From Petrimonas sp. (GTDB taxonomy: Bacteria; Bacteroidota; Bacteroidia; Bacteroidales; Dysgonomonadaceae): a DNA stretch of 56,527 nucleotides. This document shows positions 8,901 through 17,018 of the stretch, one piece after another. Every line of letters starts with the position of its first letter. The first letter of the stretch is position 1. Under the pieces are notes generated by a model that was not told the origin of the DNA, made no database searches, and saw nothing but the letters and a program-made list of their open reading frames with translations. The position numbers and the translations under genes are program-made. Where the stretch lies: assembly GCA_012839475.1 (NCBI GenBank), contig DUNG01000013.1:1-56527 (forward strand), written 5' to 3'.

Positions 8901-9091
8901 TCATCACCTGGAAGCCTGATTTCTTTGAAAACATACTCTTCAGAGCGTAATTTCAATGGTAGTGTAGATGTTTGCGCGGAAATTGTGAATTGCATCAAGA
9001 AAAAAAGCGGAGCCATTAGGGCTATTAAGCGAAAAAGGTGCAGCCTTATCCCGCTTGGCTTTTTTTTCCAAATCTCGTGTACACGGCACAT
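5930..9091 (-). CDS. Beta-propeller (Reg_prop/Y_Y_Y) sensor histidine kinase, HisKA_3 type
   Basis: This 1053-aa inner-membrane sensor kinase starts with a signal peptide (cleavage near TISAQ, residue 40). A long periplasmic sensor of two-component-regulator propeller repeats follows (about 55-720, recurring DSHGFVWIASRHGLMRYDG, DEDGTIWIAALNGL and GRIWIGS words). Then come a Y_Y_Y domain (about 735-815) and one transmembrane helix (about 826-843). The cytoplasmic kinase carries a HisKA_3 domain with DLHDDVGSTLS (His865) and an HATPase domain (NNAAKYS, DNGKGFD). Unlike SusR-type hybrid systems it has no fused receiver or DNA-binding output, so the signal must pass to a separate regulator, very likely the LuxR-type one encoded next. 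The propeller class usually senses oligosaccharides; the ligand here is unknown. Confidence 0.93.
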   Translation of the reverse strand: MCRVHEIWKKKPSGIRLHLFRLIALMAPLFFLMQFTISAQTSTLPLKLRSEEYVFKEIRLPGDESIRNISDILEDSHGFVWIASRHGLMRYDGHDFKIFYNIPGDTTSIIDTDVLSLYLLGDTTLCIGGKHGVSLMDIRTEKITNLENDQDGNPVESINYFYPDEDGTIWIAALNGLYSFKPDLSGIMNHYLDTPPITKGNPAFAKSVYCIIQHSIDNSLLMLGAECGLISFDKKRNAIHKVYPNREATFWRSQPAVKKFIQEGNFLWCICWISGIPRFDMETETWKNFVYPKTDNRLGTTTNLWSANNIMFKNRDEIWVSDWDRGLYVFNKNTEKLSRLKQEQTYNILNKPYMKIFKLKDGALWLSCDDGLWRQNLRAKQFELLDIPFPHGWVSATLHDDATDEYYFGLHWESYGVACWNSSTLQWTYYQPEIDKKEMFNANDIFKDSNGVIWVATSQRGLWYIDKQNKILKPFSIPDKNFNHFWNNTIYKVFEDSQNNLWLGTGQFGVARLNHNRTKADYFTNDTQNAASLYGTTHFRAIEEDQYGRIWIGSRTGFCMFDPKTETFSHEILLKLQKTGIRDGYTYSILKDTTNVMWLTIEGQGLVKIEEQTKDNFYFNIYQTEDGLKDLTVFYMTSDKHGGLWIVNNGLLYLNPYNNSFMLTDERNGLLGYVGVDAKIMVDRYGNVFSASQVGVGWLDEAEKYSQLSVSNLIIENISINSQPVRDWNPYDETGAPRIVKHNQNNLTFGYTAICFEDYSQVRYRYKLEGLENDWNPPTSILEARYTNLKPGKYRFVVDVSYKGVWLGYNRSVEFSVRQAFWKTWWFLSLSIMIIIVIIYSLYLNRKKHQEKQLQIRTKIASDLHDDVGSTLSSISIMSDLLQSRLDDSPNAEEMLRKIGKNARNMLESMDDIIWSVNPQNDNFHNIIVRIREYAVTLFEPLDIKFTIEAPENIASLQVPMDVRRNLFLIAKEAMNNAAKYSRCTETIIDFDYSHSVLQMTITDNGKGFDTSKDYGRNGLRNMKYRGDKIGGKVTIHSTIGQGTMVAFQAKLG

Positions 9092-9412
9092 GATTATTTG
9101 GTTATAGGTGCATTATTAGTATCATATCCCTCATCATAAGGGGTTGTAAAGTATAAGCACAACAACAAAGTTACTATTTAACAGAATCTAATACAAATAT
9201 AGTAAGTTACGTTTAAAAAGCTCCCCCCTTTTGAATTTATTTTGCACCCAATTCTATAAAGACTATTTGCCATCGGTACTTTTACAGGTTAATCCAAGAT
9301 AAGAGCTTTTATGTTTAAAATAAGGAAACTCACCAAAATAACCCGGCGACTAAACATTTTAAAGCCAAAAACGTTTTAAGAGCTAAATAGAACAATTAAA
9401 AAGGATAACATT
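9092..9412. other. Divergent intergenic region between sensor kinase and ferritin
   Basis: This 321-bp AT-rich region lies between two divergently transcribed genes. On the minus strand TATATTTG at 9194-9201 matches the -7 consensus and could drive the sensor kinase, about 100 bp from its start, although no clear -33 box stands behind it. The 25-bp block found before the two neighbouring regulator genes is absent here. On the plus strand AAAAAGGATA just before the ferritin ATG is a plausible ribosome binding site. Confidence 0.35.
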
Positions 9413-9937
9413 ATGGTAAGTAAAAGATTAGAAGCAGCTATCAACAAGCAGATTAACGCTGAATTGTGGTCGGCATACTTGTATTTATCCATGTCGATGC
9501 ACTTCAACAACGAAGGGTTGCCCGGTGTGGCAAATTGGTTTTTGAACCAATTTAAAGAGGAACAAGACCACGCGCATAAATTCATGAATTACATGAACGC
9601 GAAAGGGAACAGGGTGGAGTTAACCCCTATTGAAAAAGTGGATACTTCCTGGAAAAGCGTTTTGCATGCTTTTGAAGAGACGTTGAAGCATGAAAGGGTG
9701 GTAACCCAACTTATTAACGAATTGGTTACTATCGCGAAAGAAGAGAAGGACTACGCTTCGGACAATTTCCTTCAATGGTTCGTGAACGAACAGGTGGAAG
9801 AGGAAGAGACGGCACAAGGCATTATCGACAGCCTGAGACTGATTGGCGACAACGGTTTCGGTATTTACTCGCTAGATAAAGAACTTGGTACACGTACATA
9901 CACCGCTGCCGATGTTTCCGCGACCGGTGAGGAATAA
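9413..9937 (+). CDS. ftnA: Ferritin (non-haem, bacterial FtnA type)
   Basis: This 174-aa iron-storage protein forms a 24-subunit shell that oxidises Fe(II) and stores Fe(III). The four-helix bundle carries the ferroxidase ligands in the expected order: Glu17 (NAELWSAYLYLS), the Glu50-His53 pair in FKEEQDHAHKF, Glu94 in the HAFEETLKHE region, and Glu and Gln residues in FVNEQVEEE. Length fits the family. The gene is monocistronic: it has its own ribosome binding site (AAAGGA) and a strong terminator straight after the stop codon. The neighbouring genes do not suggest anything beyond iron storage. Confidence 0.95.
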   Translation: MVSKRLEAAINKQINAELWSAYLYLSMSMHFNNEGLPGVANWFLNQFKEEQDHAHKFMNYMNAKGNRVELTPIEKVDTSWKSVLHAFEETLKHERVVTQLINELVTIAKEEKDYASDNFLQWFVNEQVEEEETAQGIIDSLRLIGDNGFGIYSLDKELGTRTYTAADVSATGEE

Positions 9938-9954
9938 TTAAGAGTTATATCTGA

Positions 9955-9990
9955 TAAAAAACAGGGCACCATACGGTGTCCTGTTTTTTA
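9955..9990 (+). terminator. Rho-independent terminator after ferritin
   Basis: A 10-bp stem (ACAGGGCACC with GGTGTCCTGT, one G-U pair, loop ATAC) is followed by TTTTTTA and preceded by a run of A. It can work in both directions and lies between the convergent ferritin and phnA genes. Confidence 0.9.
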
Positions 9991-9998
9991 TTCCTCTT

Positions 9999-10334
9999 TT
10001 ACTTCTTAAGGAACTCGGTAAGGATAAAAATGGTTTGACCGTCTACCCGCCCTTGCACGTGTGTTGGATCTTCTTCCGATAGGCGGATGCCACGCACCCG
10101 CGTGCCTCGTTTTACCACCATCGACGAACCTTTCACTTTCAGGTCTTTGATAACGGTCACATCGTCGCCGTCAAAAAGCTCGTTCCCGTTGCTATCTACC
10201 ACCTTTCCCGACTCATCGGCCGCTTCCATATCTTCCCGCGTCCACGCGTGGAAACACTCCGTACAGTGAAAAAGGGTGCCGTCGAAGTAGGTGACGCTAC
10301 TTTGGCATTTAATGCAATTGGGTGTTTGTGCCAT
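9999..10334 (-). CDS. yjdM: PhnA/YjdM-family zinc-ribbon protein
   Basis: This 111-aa cytoplasmic protein has an N-terminal zinc ribbon with two CxxC pairs (CIKC at residues 7-10 and CTEC near 30) and a C-terminal PhnA domain (about 42-111, with GDDVTVIKDLKVKGSSMVVKRG). The family is historically called alkylphosphonate uptake protein but its biochemical role is not settled, and no phosphonate genes are nearby. It starts 20 bp after the acyl-CoA ligase stop and is probably the last gene of an operon with it. Confidence 0.88.
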   Translation of the reverse strand: MAQTPNCIKCQSSVTYFDGTLFHCTECFHAWTREDMEAADESGKVVDSNGNELFDGDDVTVIKDLKVKGSSMVVKRGTRVRGIRLSEEDPTHVQGRVDGQTIFILTEFLKK

Positions 10335-10354
10335 ATTCCTTGTTTTTTATCACG

Positions 10355-12022
10355 TTATAAAATATTGATTCCTTGCGCCTCGCAAAGCTCCAGGGCCATC
10401 TCCCGAAGGCGGAACTTCTGTATCTTACCGCTACCGGTCATCGGGAACTCTTCCACGAAAAAGACATAACGCGGTATCTTGTACTTGGCGATCTTCCCCT
10501 TACAGTAGTCCCGCACATCTTCCGTTTCATACTCGAAGCCCTCCTTTAAGATAATGAAGGCGCCTACGTCCTCCCCGTATCGCTCCGAAGCCACAGCTAC
10601 CACCTGCACATCTTGTACTCCCGGCATACGATAGAGGAAATCTTCCACCTCCTTGGGTGATATGTTCTCCCCTCCCCTAATGATCATATCCTTGATGCGC
10701 CCGGTAATACGGTAGTTGCCGTTCTCATCCTTCACCCCCAGGTCGCCCGAGTGCAGGAAGCCGTTCTTATCGATTACCTGAGCAGTAGCCTCCGGGTTCT
10801 TGTAGTAGCCTTTCATCACGTTGTAGCCGCGACAGCACATCTCTCCCTCAACGCCCACGGGGCACTCCTTCCCGGTCTCGGGGTCGAGCACCTTTACCTC
10901 GGTGAACTCGTATTCCCGTCCCACGGTAGCACACCGCACTTCAAACGGATCATCCACCCTACTCTGCGTCATCCCGGGTGCGGTCTCGGTGAGCCCATAA
11001 ACGCTCGTTAGGTCCATGAACATCTTCTCGTTTACCTCCTTCATCAGCTCCTCGGGACATAAGGCACCAGCCATGATACCCGTCCGTAAAGAGCTCACGT
11101 CGAACAACTCGAACATCGGGTGGTTCAGCTGGGCGATAAACATCGTGGGAACACCGTGCAACACGGTGCATCGCTCCTTGTGGACGGAAGCTAACGTCAC
11201 CAACGGATCGAACTGCTCTACCATCACCTGCGTGCTCCCGTGCGTCAGGCAGCACATGGTGGCCAGCACCACCCCGAAGCAGTGAAACAGGGGTACGCAG
11301 ATGCAACACTTGTCGTCCGACGTGAACTTCATATGCAGCCCCGTGAGGTAACCGTTATTCACGATATTGTAATGGGTAAGCATCACCCCTTTTGGAAAGC
11401 CGGTCGTCCCAGAGGTATACTGCATGTTCACCACATCGTGGCAGTTGGAAAGCGCACGCAGACGCTCGAACTCATCATCGGGCACGTTACCACCCAACAG
11501 CAGCAGTTCCGCCGTATTGTACATGCCCCGGTACTTCTCTTGCCCTATGTAGACCACGTTCTTGAGTTCAGGGAATCGCTCCGATTTGAATGTACCCCGC
11601 CGGGTACTTTTCAATTCTGGAATAAGGTCGTAAATGATATCGGTGTAATTACTTCCTTTCACACCATCCGTCATGCAGAGCGTGTGCATATCCGAATCCT
11701 TCATAAGGAAAGCAATCTCCTCCGACTGGTAGTTGGTATTCACCGTCACCGCCACGGCACCTATCTTGGCCGTTGCGTAGAGAAAGGTGAGCCAGTCGGG
11801 CACGTTCTGCGCCCAGATGCCCACGTTGCTGCCACGGGTCACCCCTATCGCGATAAGTCCCTTGGCCATGTTATTAACCCGCATGTTAAAGGTGTCCCAC
11901 GTGAAGCGCAGGTCGCGATCGGAGTAGACGATATACTCCTTATCCGGCGTTTTCTCCGCCCAGTACTCCAGCCAATCGCCCACGGTTTTTTCAGAAAGGG
12001 TTAAGCTGCTTATATTGCTCAT
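10355..12022 (-). CDS. AMP-binding acyl-CoA synthetase
   Basis: This 555-aa enzyme of the ANL superfamily activates a carboxylic acid with ATP to an acyl-adenylate and then an acyl-CoA thioester. The P-loop-like motif [11 protein letters not shown] lies near residue 205, the YGLTETAP motif near 340, the hinge and adenine motif SGDLG / [14 protein letters not shown] near 420-450, and the catalytic Lys in MTGSGKIQK near 535. The profile fits a medium- or long-chain fatty-acid ligase; substrate cannot be read from sequence alone. It is 26 bp downstream of an XRE-cupin regulator, an arrangement that suggests local control by a small-molecule ligand. Confidence 0.9.
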   Translation of the reverse strand: MSNISSLTLSEKTVGDWLEYWAEKTPDKEYIVYSDRDLRFTWDTFNMRVNNMAKGLIAIGVTRGSNVGIWAQNVPDWLTFLYATAKIGAVAVTVNTNYQSEEIAFLMKDSDMHTLCMTDGVKGSNYTDIIYDLIPELKSTRRGTFKSERFPELKNVVYIGQEKYRGMYNTAELLLLGGNVPDDEFERLRALSNCHDVVNMQYTSGTTGFPKGVMLTHYNIVNNGYLTGLHMKFTSDDKCCICVPLFHCFGVVLATMCCLTHGSTQVMVEQFDPLVTLASVHKERCTVLHGVPTMFIAQLNHPMFELFDVSSLRTGIMAGALCPEELMKEVNEKMFMDLTSVYGLTETAPGMTQSRVDDPFEVRCATVGREYEFTEVKVLDPETGKECPVGVEGEMCCRGYNVMKGYYKNPEATAQVIDKNGFLHSGDLGVKDENGNYRITGRIKDMIIRGGENISPKEVEDFLYRMPGVQDVQVVAVASERYGEDVGAFIILKEGFEYETEDVRDYCKGKIAKYKIPRYVFFVEEFPMTGSGKIQKFRLREMALELCEAQGINIL

Positions 12023-12048
12023 ACTTGTTGTCGTTATTGTTGATTATT

Positions 12049-12612
12049 TTACGCGGGCGCATAGACCACGCCCAAGATGGTAGCCGTGGCGTTATCCCCG
12101 GCAGTCACCAGGTGATCCACGATAGAGTCATAATAGATGCTATCCCCTTGGTGCAACTCGTATGTCTCTTTCCCGTAGTAGACTACGAGGGTGCCATCCA
12201 GAACATACAGGAACTCCTCCCCCTCGTGCGAGGAGAAACTTTTCTCACCCTTAATGGGCCGAATCTCGATCAGGAAAGGCTCCATGTTCCTACCAGCCTT
12301 CTTGGCCGCGAGCGAAGCGAAATCCATATGAGAATGGTCGTCGGTCAGGTGGCTCGTGAAGGTGACGGTGGGGAAGTTCTCGGTGTGTCGCGTAACGACC
12401 GGCCCCATCGCCTCGCTATCATCGAGGAAGGTGCCGGGACGTACGCCCAGCGCACGGGCTATCTTGATGATCGACGCGAGCGAAGGAATCCGCTCCTCTT
12501 CCAGTATCCGTTTCACCTGGGGTACCGTTAACCCGCTACCCTCTGCCAACTCTTCTGCCGAAATCTTTTTAGCGGCGCATAAATTTTTAATCTTTTCTGT
12601 AACAGCTGTCAT
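12049..12612 (-). CDS. XRE-family regulator with C-terminal cupin domain
   Basis: This 187-aa transcriptional regulator has an N-terminal helix-turn-helix of the XRE/HTH_3 type (residues 5-62, LAEGSGLTVPQVKRILEEER) and a C-terminal cupin_2 beta-barrel (about 112-180, with SSHEGEEFLYVLDGTL and LHQGDSIYYDS). Cupin-XRE proteins usually bind a small metabolite in the barrel. It is the first gene of an operon with the acyl-CoA ligase and phnA, so it probably controls them together with itself. The cupin metal-ligand pattern is only partly visible (one His in SSHEGEE, Glu127), so a purely sensory barrel is more likely than an enzyme. Confidence 0.9.
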   Translation of the reverse strand: MTAVTEKIKNLCAAKKISAEELAEGSGLTVPQVKRILEEERIPSLASIIKIARALGVRPGTFLDDSEAMGPVVTRHTENFPTVTFTSHLTDDHSHMDFASLAAKKAGRNMEPFLIEIRPIKGEKSFSSHEGEEFLYVLDGTLVVYYGKETYELHQGDSIYYDSIVDHLVTAGDNATATILGVVYAPA

Positions 12613-12635
12613 CTTATAAAATTGAGTTTAACGCG

Positions 12636-12667
12636 CAAAAATAGGAAAATATACAGGACTTGTCAAA
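12636..12667 (-). promoter_or_regulatory. Promoter of the XRE-cupin operon
   Basis: On the minus strand TTTG (12664-12667), a 20-bp spacer and TATTTTTG (12636-12643) give a full match to the Bacteroidota promoter, about 24 bp upstream of the XRE-cupin start codon. Confidence 0.7.
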
Positions 12668-12749
12668 TATTCATCGACGAACGCGCTATAGATTTTTCGG
12701 TATAAGGTAAAAGAGCACCCATACCGTCAACCAAATCATTGGCGAACAA

Positions 12750-14180
12750 TCAATACTTGATGTTTTTAAATAGCACCCGATTTTCGCGGGCCTCGTTCAA
12801 CCGGATCAGGATTTTCTCGCGGCTATAGTCGGAAAAGTCATCGACATCGTTCCCCATGATCAGACCTAAAAGGGAACGAAGCTCTTTGTCGGAGAACTGA
12901 TTCATGATCTCGTCGAACGGCTCTTTCGAGCCAATCTCGAAACGGATAAAGGCCAACCTCGACTTCGCAGTGGGGTAATTAGGTTCAAGCTCGAGGAGTT
13001 CCTCAAGGTACTGGGCCGCCTGCTCGAACTTCCCCTGAACCACGCTGATGTTGGCCAACCGATCGAGCACATCTTCGTTGCCCTCAGAGACAAGGGCTGC
13101 CTTAATGTAAGCACCCTCGGCACGGGGATAATCCTTTTGGTAAAAAGCCAGCTCCGCCTCCAGCATGAAATAGTCAAGGGTCTCCCGCTCCTCTTCGGGC
13201 ACCTGTTCAAACAGTTCATTGGCCTTTTCATAATCGCCCGTGTACACGTGAACAAAAGCCCGTTTAATTACAATCCCCCTGCTCCCAAACAGCGCCTCTT
13301 TCCTATCGATCAAGCGTATCAGCTCATCGTACCGCTCAATGGTCGCATAGGACTCGAACAGGGAATCGTACACCGCCTCGTCGCCAGGGGAGCGCTGCAA
13401 GCACTCCTCGAAGAGGGCGATAGATTCATCTACATTATCATTCAGGAACAGCGACAGAGCCTTCATTTTCAGCACACTCACATCCTCATCGTTGATGGTG
13501 ATCGCGAAGTCGAACGCGTCTACCGCCTTATCATGCTGCTCGTTCATGGAGAAGAGCTTGCCGATATTTACCCATCCCTCGAAGGAATATGGATCGATGT
13601 CGAGGAGCTGGTTGTTATAAACGATGGCCTTTTCGTAATCACCTTTCATCTCGTACGCGTAAGCCAGGTCCACGATGGTATCGATGTTGGCCTGGTTAAT
13701 CTGCATACTCTCTTCGAGGAGTTGGATACCGCGATCAAACTGATCCACATCATTGAGCAAGTACCCTACCTCGGTGATGAAGTAGTAGTAATCACTCGGC
13801 GTCAAATTCCTACCCAGCACATTGTTGATCAGCTCGTTGGCCTCATCATCATGTCCGAGGTAAAGCAGCGACTCGATTTTCAGCAACAGGAAATCCACAT
13901 CCTCGTCGTCCGAAACCCACTGCATATACTCCAGGGCCTCCTCGTACATCTCCAGGAATACCAGGACCTTCACCTTCATCAACATCAACTCGTGGCTGCC
14001 GGGATGCATCTTCAGCCCCTCATCAATGAGCCGTTCCGCCTCCTCGCTATCGCCCTCCGAGTTGTAGTAATCGGCCAGCGATGCAAACTCATCTGCGTCA
14101 AAGTACATCGCCTTGCCAAGCACGCGCGCCTGCTCGTACTTTTCTACCAACGATTGAATATCCAGTTCGCTATCTTCCAT
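12750..14180 (-). CDS. Cytoplasmic tetratricopeptide-repeat protein
   Basis: This 476-aa protein is made almost wholly of tetratricopeptide repeats from about residue 20 to 440 (recurring words such as AYEMKGDYEKAIVYNNQLLDI and LANISVVQGKFEQAAQYLEE). It has no signal peptide, so it is a cytoplasmic scaffold. I chose the ATG at 14180: the frame stays open further upstream, but that extension overlaps the end of glnS and is Ser/Arg-rich sequence with no family features. It follows glnS by 16 bp and is the third gene of a tsaD-glnS-TPR operon. No specific partner can be named. Confidence 0.88.
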   Translation of the reverse strand: MEDSELDIQSLVEKYEQARVLGKAMYFDADEFASLADYYNSEGDSEEAERLIDEGLKMHPGSHELMLMKVKVLVFLEMYEEALEYMQWVSDDEDVDFLLLKIESLLYLGHDDEANELINNVLGRNLTPSDYYYFITEVGYLLNDVDQFDRGIQLLEESMQINQANIDTIVDLAYAYEMKGDYEKAIVYNNQLLDIDPYSFEGWVNIGKLFSMNEQHDKAVDAFDFAITINDEDVSVLKMKALSLFLNDNVDESIALFEECLQRSPGDEAVYDSLFESYATIERYDELIRLIDRKEALFGSRGIVIKRAFVHVYTGDYEKANELFEQVPEEERETLDYFMLEAELAFYQKDYPRAEGAYIKAALVSEGNEDVLDRLANISVVQGKFEQAAQYLEELLELEPNYPTAKSRLAFIRFEIGSKEPFDEIMNQFSDKELRSLLGLIMGNDVDDFSDYSREKILIRLNEARENRVLFKNIKY

Positions 14181-14196
14181 GTAAACTCTCTCTGTA

Positions 14197-15906
14197 TTAT
14201 TTCGATCCTCCCTTCCAGGAGTCCCTAAGGGCGACCGTCCGGTTAAAGACCAGCGCCCCGCTCGTGGAATCAGTATCCACGTTGAAGTACCCGATTCGCT
14301 GGAACTGGAAGTTCTCAAGCGGCTTCACGTCAGCGAGGTACTCCTCCACCTTGCATCCTTTTCGCACCACGAGCGATTCAGGGTTAATCAGATCTTTAAA
14401 CTCCTTATCTTTTTCTGCCAGCGGATCCTCCACCATGAAGAGGCGGTCGTACAGCCGCACCTCCGCATCGAGGCTGTGCGGGACGGAGACCCAATGGATG
14501 GTGCCTCTCACCCTTCGGTTCGCCTCGGGCATACCGCTTTTGGTCATCGGGTCATATTCGGCATACACCTCCACCACGTTCCCCTCGTCATCCTTCTTGC
14601 ACCCGGTACATTTCACGATGTAACCGTTCTTGAGCCGCACCTCGTTACCCGGCGTCAGCCGGAAGTATTTCCTGGGCGCGTCTTCCATGAAGTCGTCCCG
14701 CTCAATCCAGAGCTCGCGGCTAAACTTCACCATCCGGCTACCCATGCCCTCGTCCTCCGGGTTGTTGATCGCCTCCATCTCCTCCACCTGCCCCTCGGGG
14801 TAGTTCGTGAGGATCAGTTTCACGGGGTCAATCACCCCCGAAACCCTGGCCACCCGCGCATTCAGGTCCTCCCTCACCGCGAACTCCAACAGGGAGACAT
14901 CGTTCATGCCGTCGTACTTGGTGTAGCCTATCTTGTCGATAAAACCGCGGATCGCCTCCGGCGTGTAGCCCCTGCGGCGCATCCCCGCGAGCGTTGGCAT
15001 CCTCGGGTCGTCCCACCCGGTAACCAGCCCATCCTGGACCAACTCCAGCAGCCGGCGCTTGCTCATCACCGTGTAGGTTAGGTTCAGGCGGTTAAACTCG
15101 GTCTGCCTCGGGCGGTAATCGCTATCCGCCAGCTGGTCAATAAACCAGTCGTACAGCGGCCGATGCACCTCGAACTCTAGCGTGCAAAGCGAGTGCGTCA
15201 CCCCCTCGAAGTAATCGCACTGCCCATGCGCGAAGTCGTACATCGGGTAGACTTTCCACTTCGTTCCGGTTCGGTGGTGCGGCATGTGGATGACCCGGTA
15301 GATGATCGGGTCCCGCATGTGCATATTGGGCGAGGCCATATCGATCTTGGCCCGAAGCACCATCTGCCCCTCGGAGATCTCCCCGCTGTTCATCTTGTGG
15401 AACAGCTCCATCGATTCTTCGACAGGTCGGTTCCTATAGGGACTGTCGGTTCCCGGCAGGGTCGGGGTCCCTTTTTGGCGGGCGATCTCCTCTGACGACT
15501 GTTCATCGACGTACGCTTTGCCCTCCTTGATCAGCTTCTCCGCGAAATCCCACAGCTGTTGGAAATAGTCGGAGGCGTAATAGACGTTATCCCAATGAAA
15601 GCCGAGCCACTCGATATCCTCCATGATGGAATCGACGTACTCCACCTCCTCTTTCACGGGGTTGGTATCGTCGAACCGGAGGTTGCACGTGCCGCCATAT
15701 TTTTCAGCGATACCGAAATCGATGCAGATCGCCTTGGCGTGTCCGATGTGCAGGTAACCGTTTGGCTCTGGTGGGAACCGCGTTTGCACGCGTCCATTAT
15801 CCCGCCCCTCCTTCAGGTCGTTCTCCACTATCTGCTCTATGAAGTTCAAGCTCCTCTTGTTCTCTTCCACCGTAGGATTTTCTGTTGTCATATTGTTGTT
15901 ATTCAT
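14197..15906 (-). CDS. glnS: Glutaminyl-tRNA synthetase
   Basis: This class I synthetase charges tRNA-Gln with glutamine. The HIGH motif appears in PEPNGYLHIGHAKA and the KMSKS equivalent in VMSKRRL; the C-terminal anticodon-binding beta-barrels are present to the end. Length of about 569 aa fits the family. I chose the ATG at 15906 (protein starting MNNNNMTTENP) because upstream sequence runs into tsaD; the ATG at 15891 is also possible. It lies 10 bp after tsaD. Direct GlnRS charging means tRNA-Gln need not depend on the GatCAB amidotransferase route. Confidence 0.96.
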   Translation of the reverse strand: MNNNNMTTENPTVEENKRSLNFIEQIVENDLKEGRDNGRVQTRFPPEPNGYLHIGHAKAICIDFGIAEKYGGTCNLRFDDTNPVKEEVEYVDSIMEDIEWLGFHWDNVYYASDYFQQLWDFAEKLIKEGKAYVDEQSSEEIARQKGTPTLPGTDSPYRNRPVEESMELFHKMNSGEISEGQMVLRAKIDMASPNMHMRDPIIYRVIHMPHHRTGTKWKVYPMYDFAHGQCDYFEGVTHSLCTLEFEVHRPLYDWFIDQLADSDYRPRQTEFNRLNLTYTVMSKRRLLELVQDGLVTGWDDPRMPTLAGMRRRGYTPEAIRGFIDKIGYTKYDGMNDVSLLEFAVREDLNARVARVSGVIDPVKLILTNYPEGQVEEMEAINNPEDEGMGSRMVKFSRELWIERDDFMEDAPRKYFRLTPGNEVRLKNGYIVKCTGCKKDDEGNVVEVYAEYDPMTKSGMPEANRRVRGTIHWVSVPHSLDAEVRLYDRLFMVEDPLAEKDKEFKDLINPESLVVRKGCKVEEYLADVKPLENFQFQRIGYFNVDTDSTSGALVFNRTVALRDSWKGGSK

Positions 15907-15916
15907 TAGTTCTTTA

Positions 15917-16933
15917 TTAGATTGAGACCCGTGCGAACGGTACCACGTTCGGTTCGCAAAACAGGCCATCCAGGTACTTGTAATACCCGGTTATCGCCAC
16001 CATCGCCGCGTTATCGGTCGTGTAGGCGAACTTGGGAATATGGATCTTCCAGCCACGTGCTTTACCACACGCCTCCAACGCGTTTCGCAATCCCGAGTTG
16101 GCCGATACACCGCCAGCCAGTGCTACCTCGTTTACGCCAAGCTCCTCCGTGGCTAAGCAAAGTTTATCCATCAAAACATCGACAATCGTCTTCTGCAGCG
16201 AAGCACAGAGGTCCTCCCTGTTCTGATCGATAAAACCCGGATCCTCTTTCAACTCGTCGCGCAGGAAGTAAAGGAACGACGTTTTCAGCCCGCTAAAGCT
16301 GTAATCATACCCGTCGATCCTCGGCTTGCTGAAAGTAAAACGCCCCGGGTCGCCCAGTTTCGCCAGGCGATCCACCTCAGGGCCGCCGGGGTAGCCAAGT
16401 CCCATCACCTTCGCGCATTTGTCGAATGCTTCACCCGCCGCATCGTCGATAGTCTGCCCGATGATCTCCATATCGCTGATGGACTTTACCAAGATAATCT
16501 GCGAGTTGCCACCCGATACCAGCAGGCAGAGGAAAGGGAAATCGGGTTGATCCCTATCGCTCTCATCCTCCTTGATAAAATGGGCCAGCACGTGCGCCTG
16601 CAGGTGGTTCACCTCGATAAGCGGGATACCAAGCGCGGCAGTGAACCCCTTCGCGAAAGAGGCACCCACCAGCAACGAGCCCAGTAGTCCCGGCCCCCGG
16701 GTGAATGCCACGGCCGACACCTCTTCCTTGGGTATACCCGCCTGCTTGAGCGCGTCATGCACCACGGGAACGATGTTCTGCTGGTGCGCACGTGACGCCA
16801 GCTCCGGCACCACACCCCCGTACCGCTCGTGCACCGCCTGCCCGGCAATCACGTTCGATAGGATAACGCCGTCCCTCACTACTGCAGCCGACGTGTCGTC
16901 GCACGAGGATTCGATTCCCAAAATCGTTACCAT
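15917..16933 (-). CDS. tsaD: tRNA N6-adenosine threonylcarbamoyltransferase TsaD
   Basis: This 338-aa enzyme transfers the threonylcarbamoyl group to A37 of tRNAs that read ANN codons, working with TsaB and TsaE. The ASKHA fold begins with GIESSCDDTSAAVV. The metal-binding histidines are in VNHLQAH (His110 and His114), the phosphate motif is in LLVSGGNSQII, and the C-terminal GGVSANSGLR motif is intact. It is first in an operon with glnS and the TPR gene. The product modification is further changed by MtaB, encoded elsewhere in this window (25569-26885). Confidence 0.97.
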   Translation of the reverse strand: MVTILGIESSCDDTSAAVVRDGVILSNVIAGQAVHERYGGVVPELASRAHQQNIVPVVHDALKQAGIPKEEVSAVAFTRGPGLLGSLLVGASFAKGFTAALGIPLIEVNHLQAHVLAHFIKEDESDRDQPDFPFLCLLVSGGNSQIILVKSISDMEIIGQTIDDAAGEAFDKCAKVMGLGYPGGPEVDRLAKLGDPGRFTFSKPRIDGYDYSFSGLKTSFLYFLRDELKEDPGFIDQNREDLCASLQKTIVDVLMDKLCLATEELGVNEVALAGGVSANSGLRNALEACGKARGWKIHIPKFAYTTDNAAMVAITGYYKYLDGLFCEPNVVPFARVSI

Positions 16934-16955
16934 CTAACCTTCGGATTTAGGAGAC

Positions 16956-16963
16956 AAAGATAC
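16956..16963 (-). promoter_or_regulatory. tsaD: Candidate -7 box for the tsaD operon
   Basis: On the minus strand this reads TATCTTTG, an exact TAnnTTTG match 23 bp upstream of the tsaD start codon. A -33 box at the normal distance is not evident. Confidence 0.45.
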
Positions 16964-17018
16964 TACAAAAAAGCGTGTGATTTCACCAAGTTCTATCGAT
17001 TACCTGATTTTACCGAAC

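Noticed and set aside
14181-14318. 46-residue upstream extension of the TPR protein after glnS
   Set aside because: It is encoded by the other frame of the glnS 3' end and has a Ser/Arg-rich composition typical of shadow coding.
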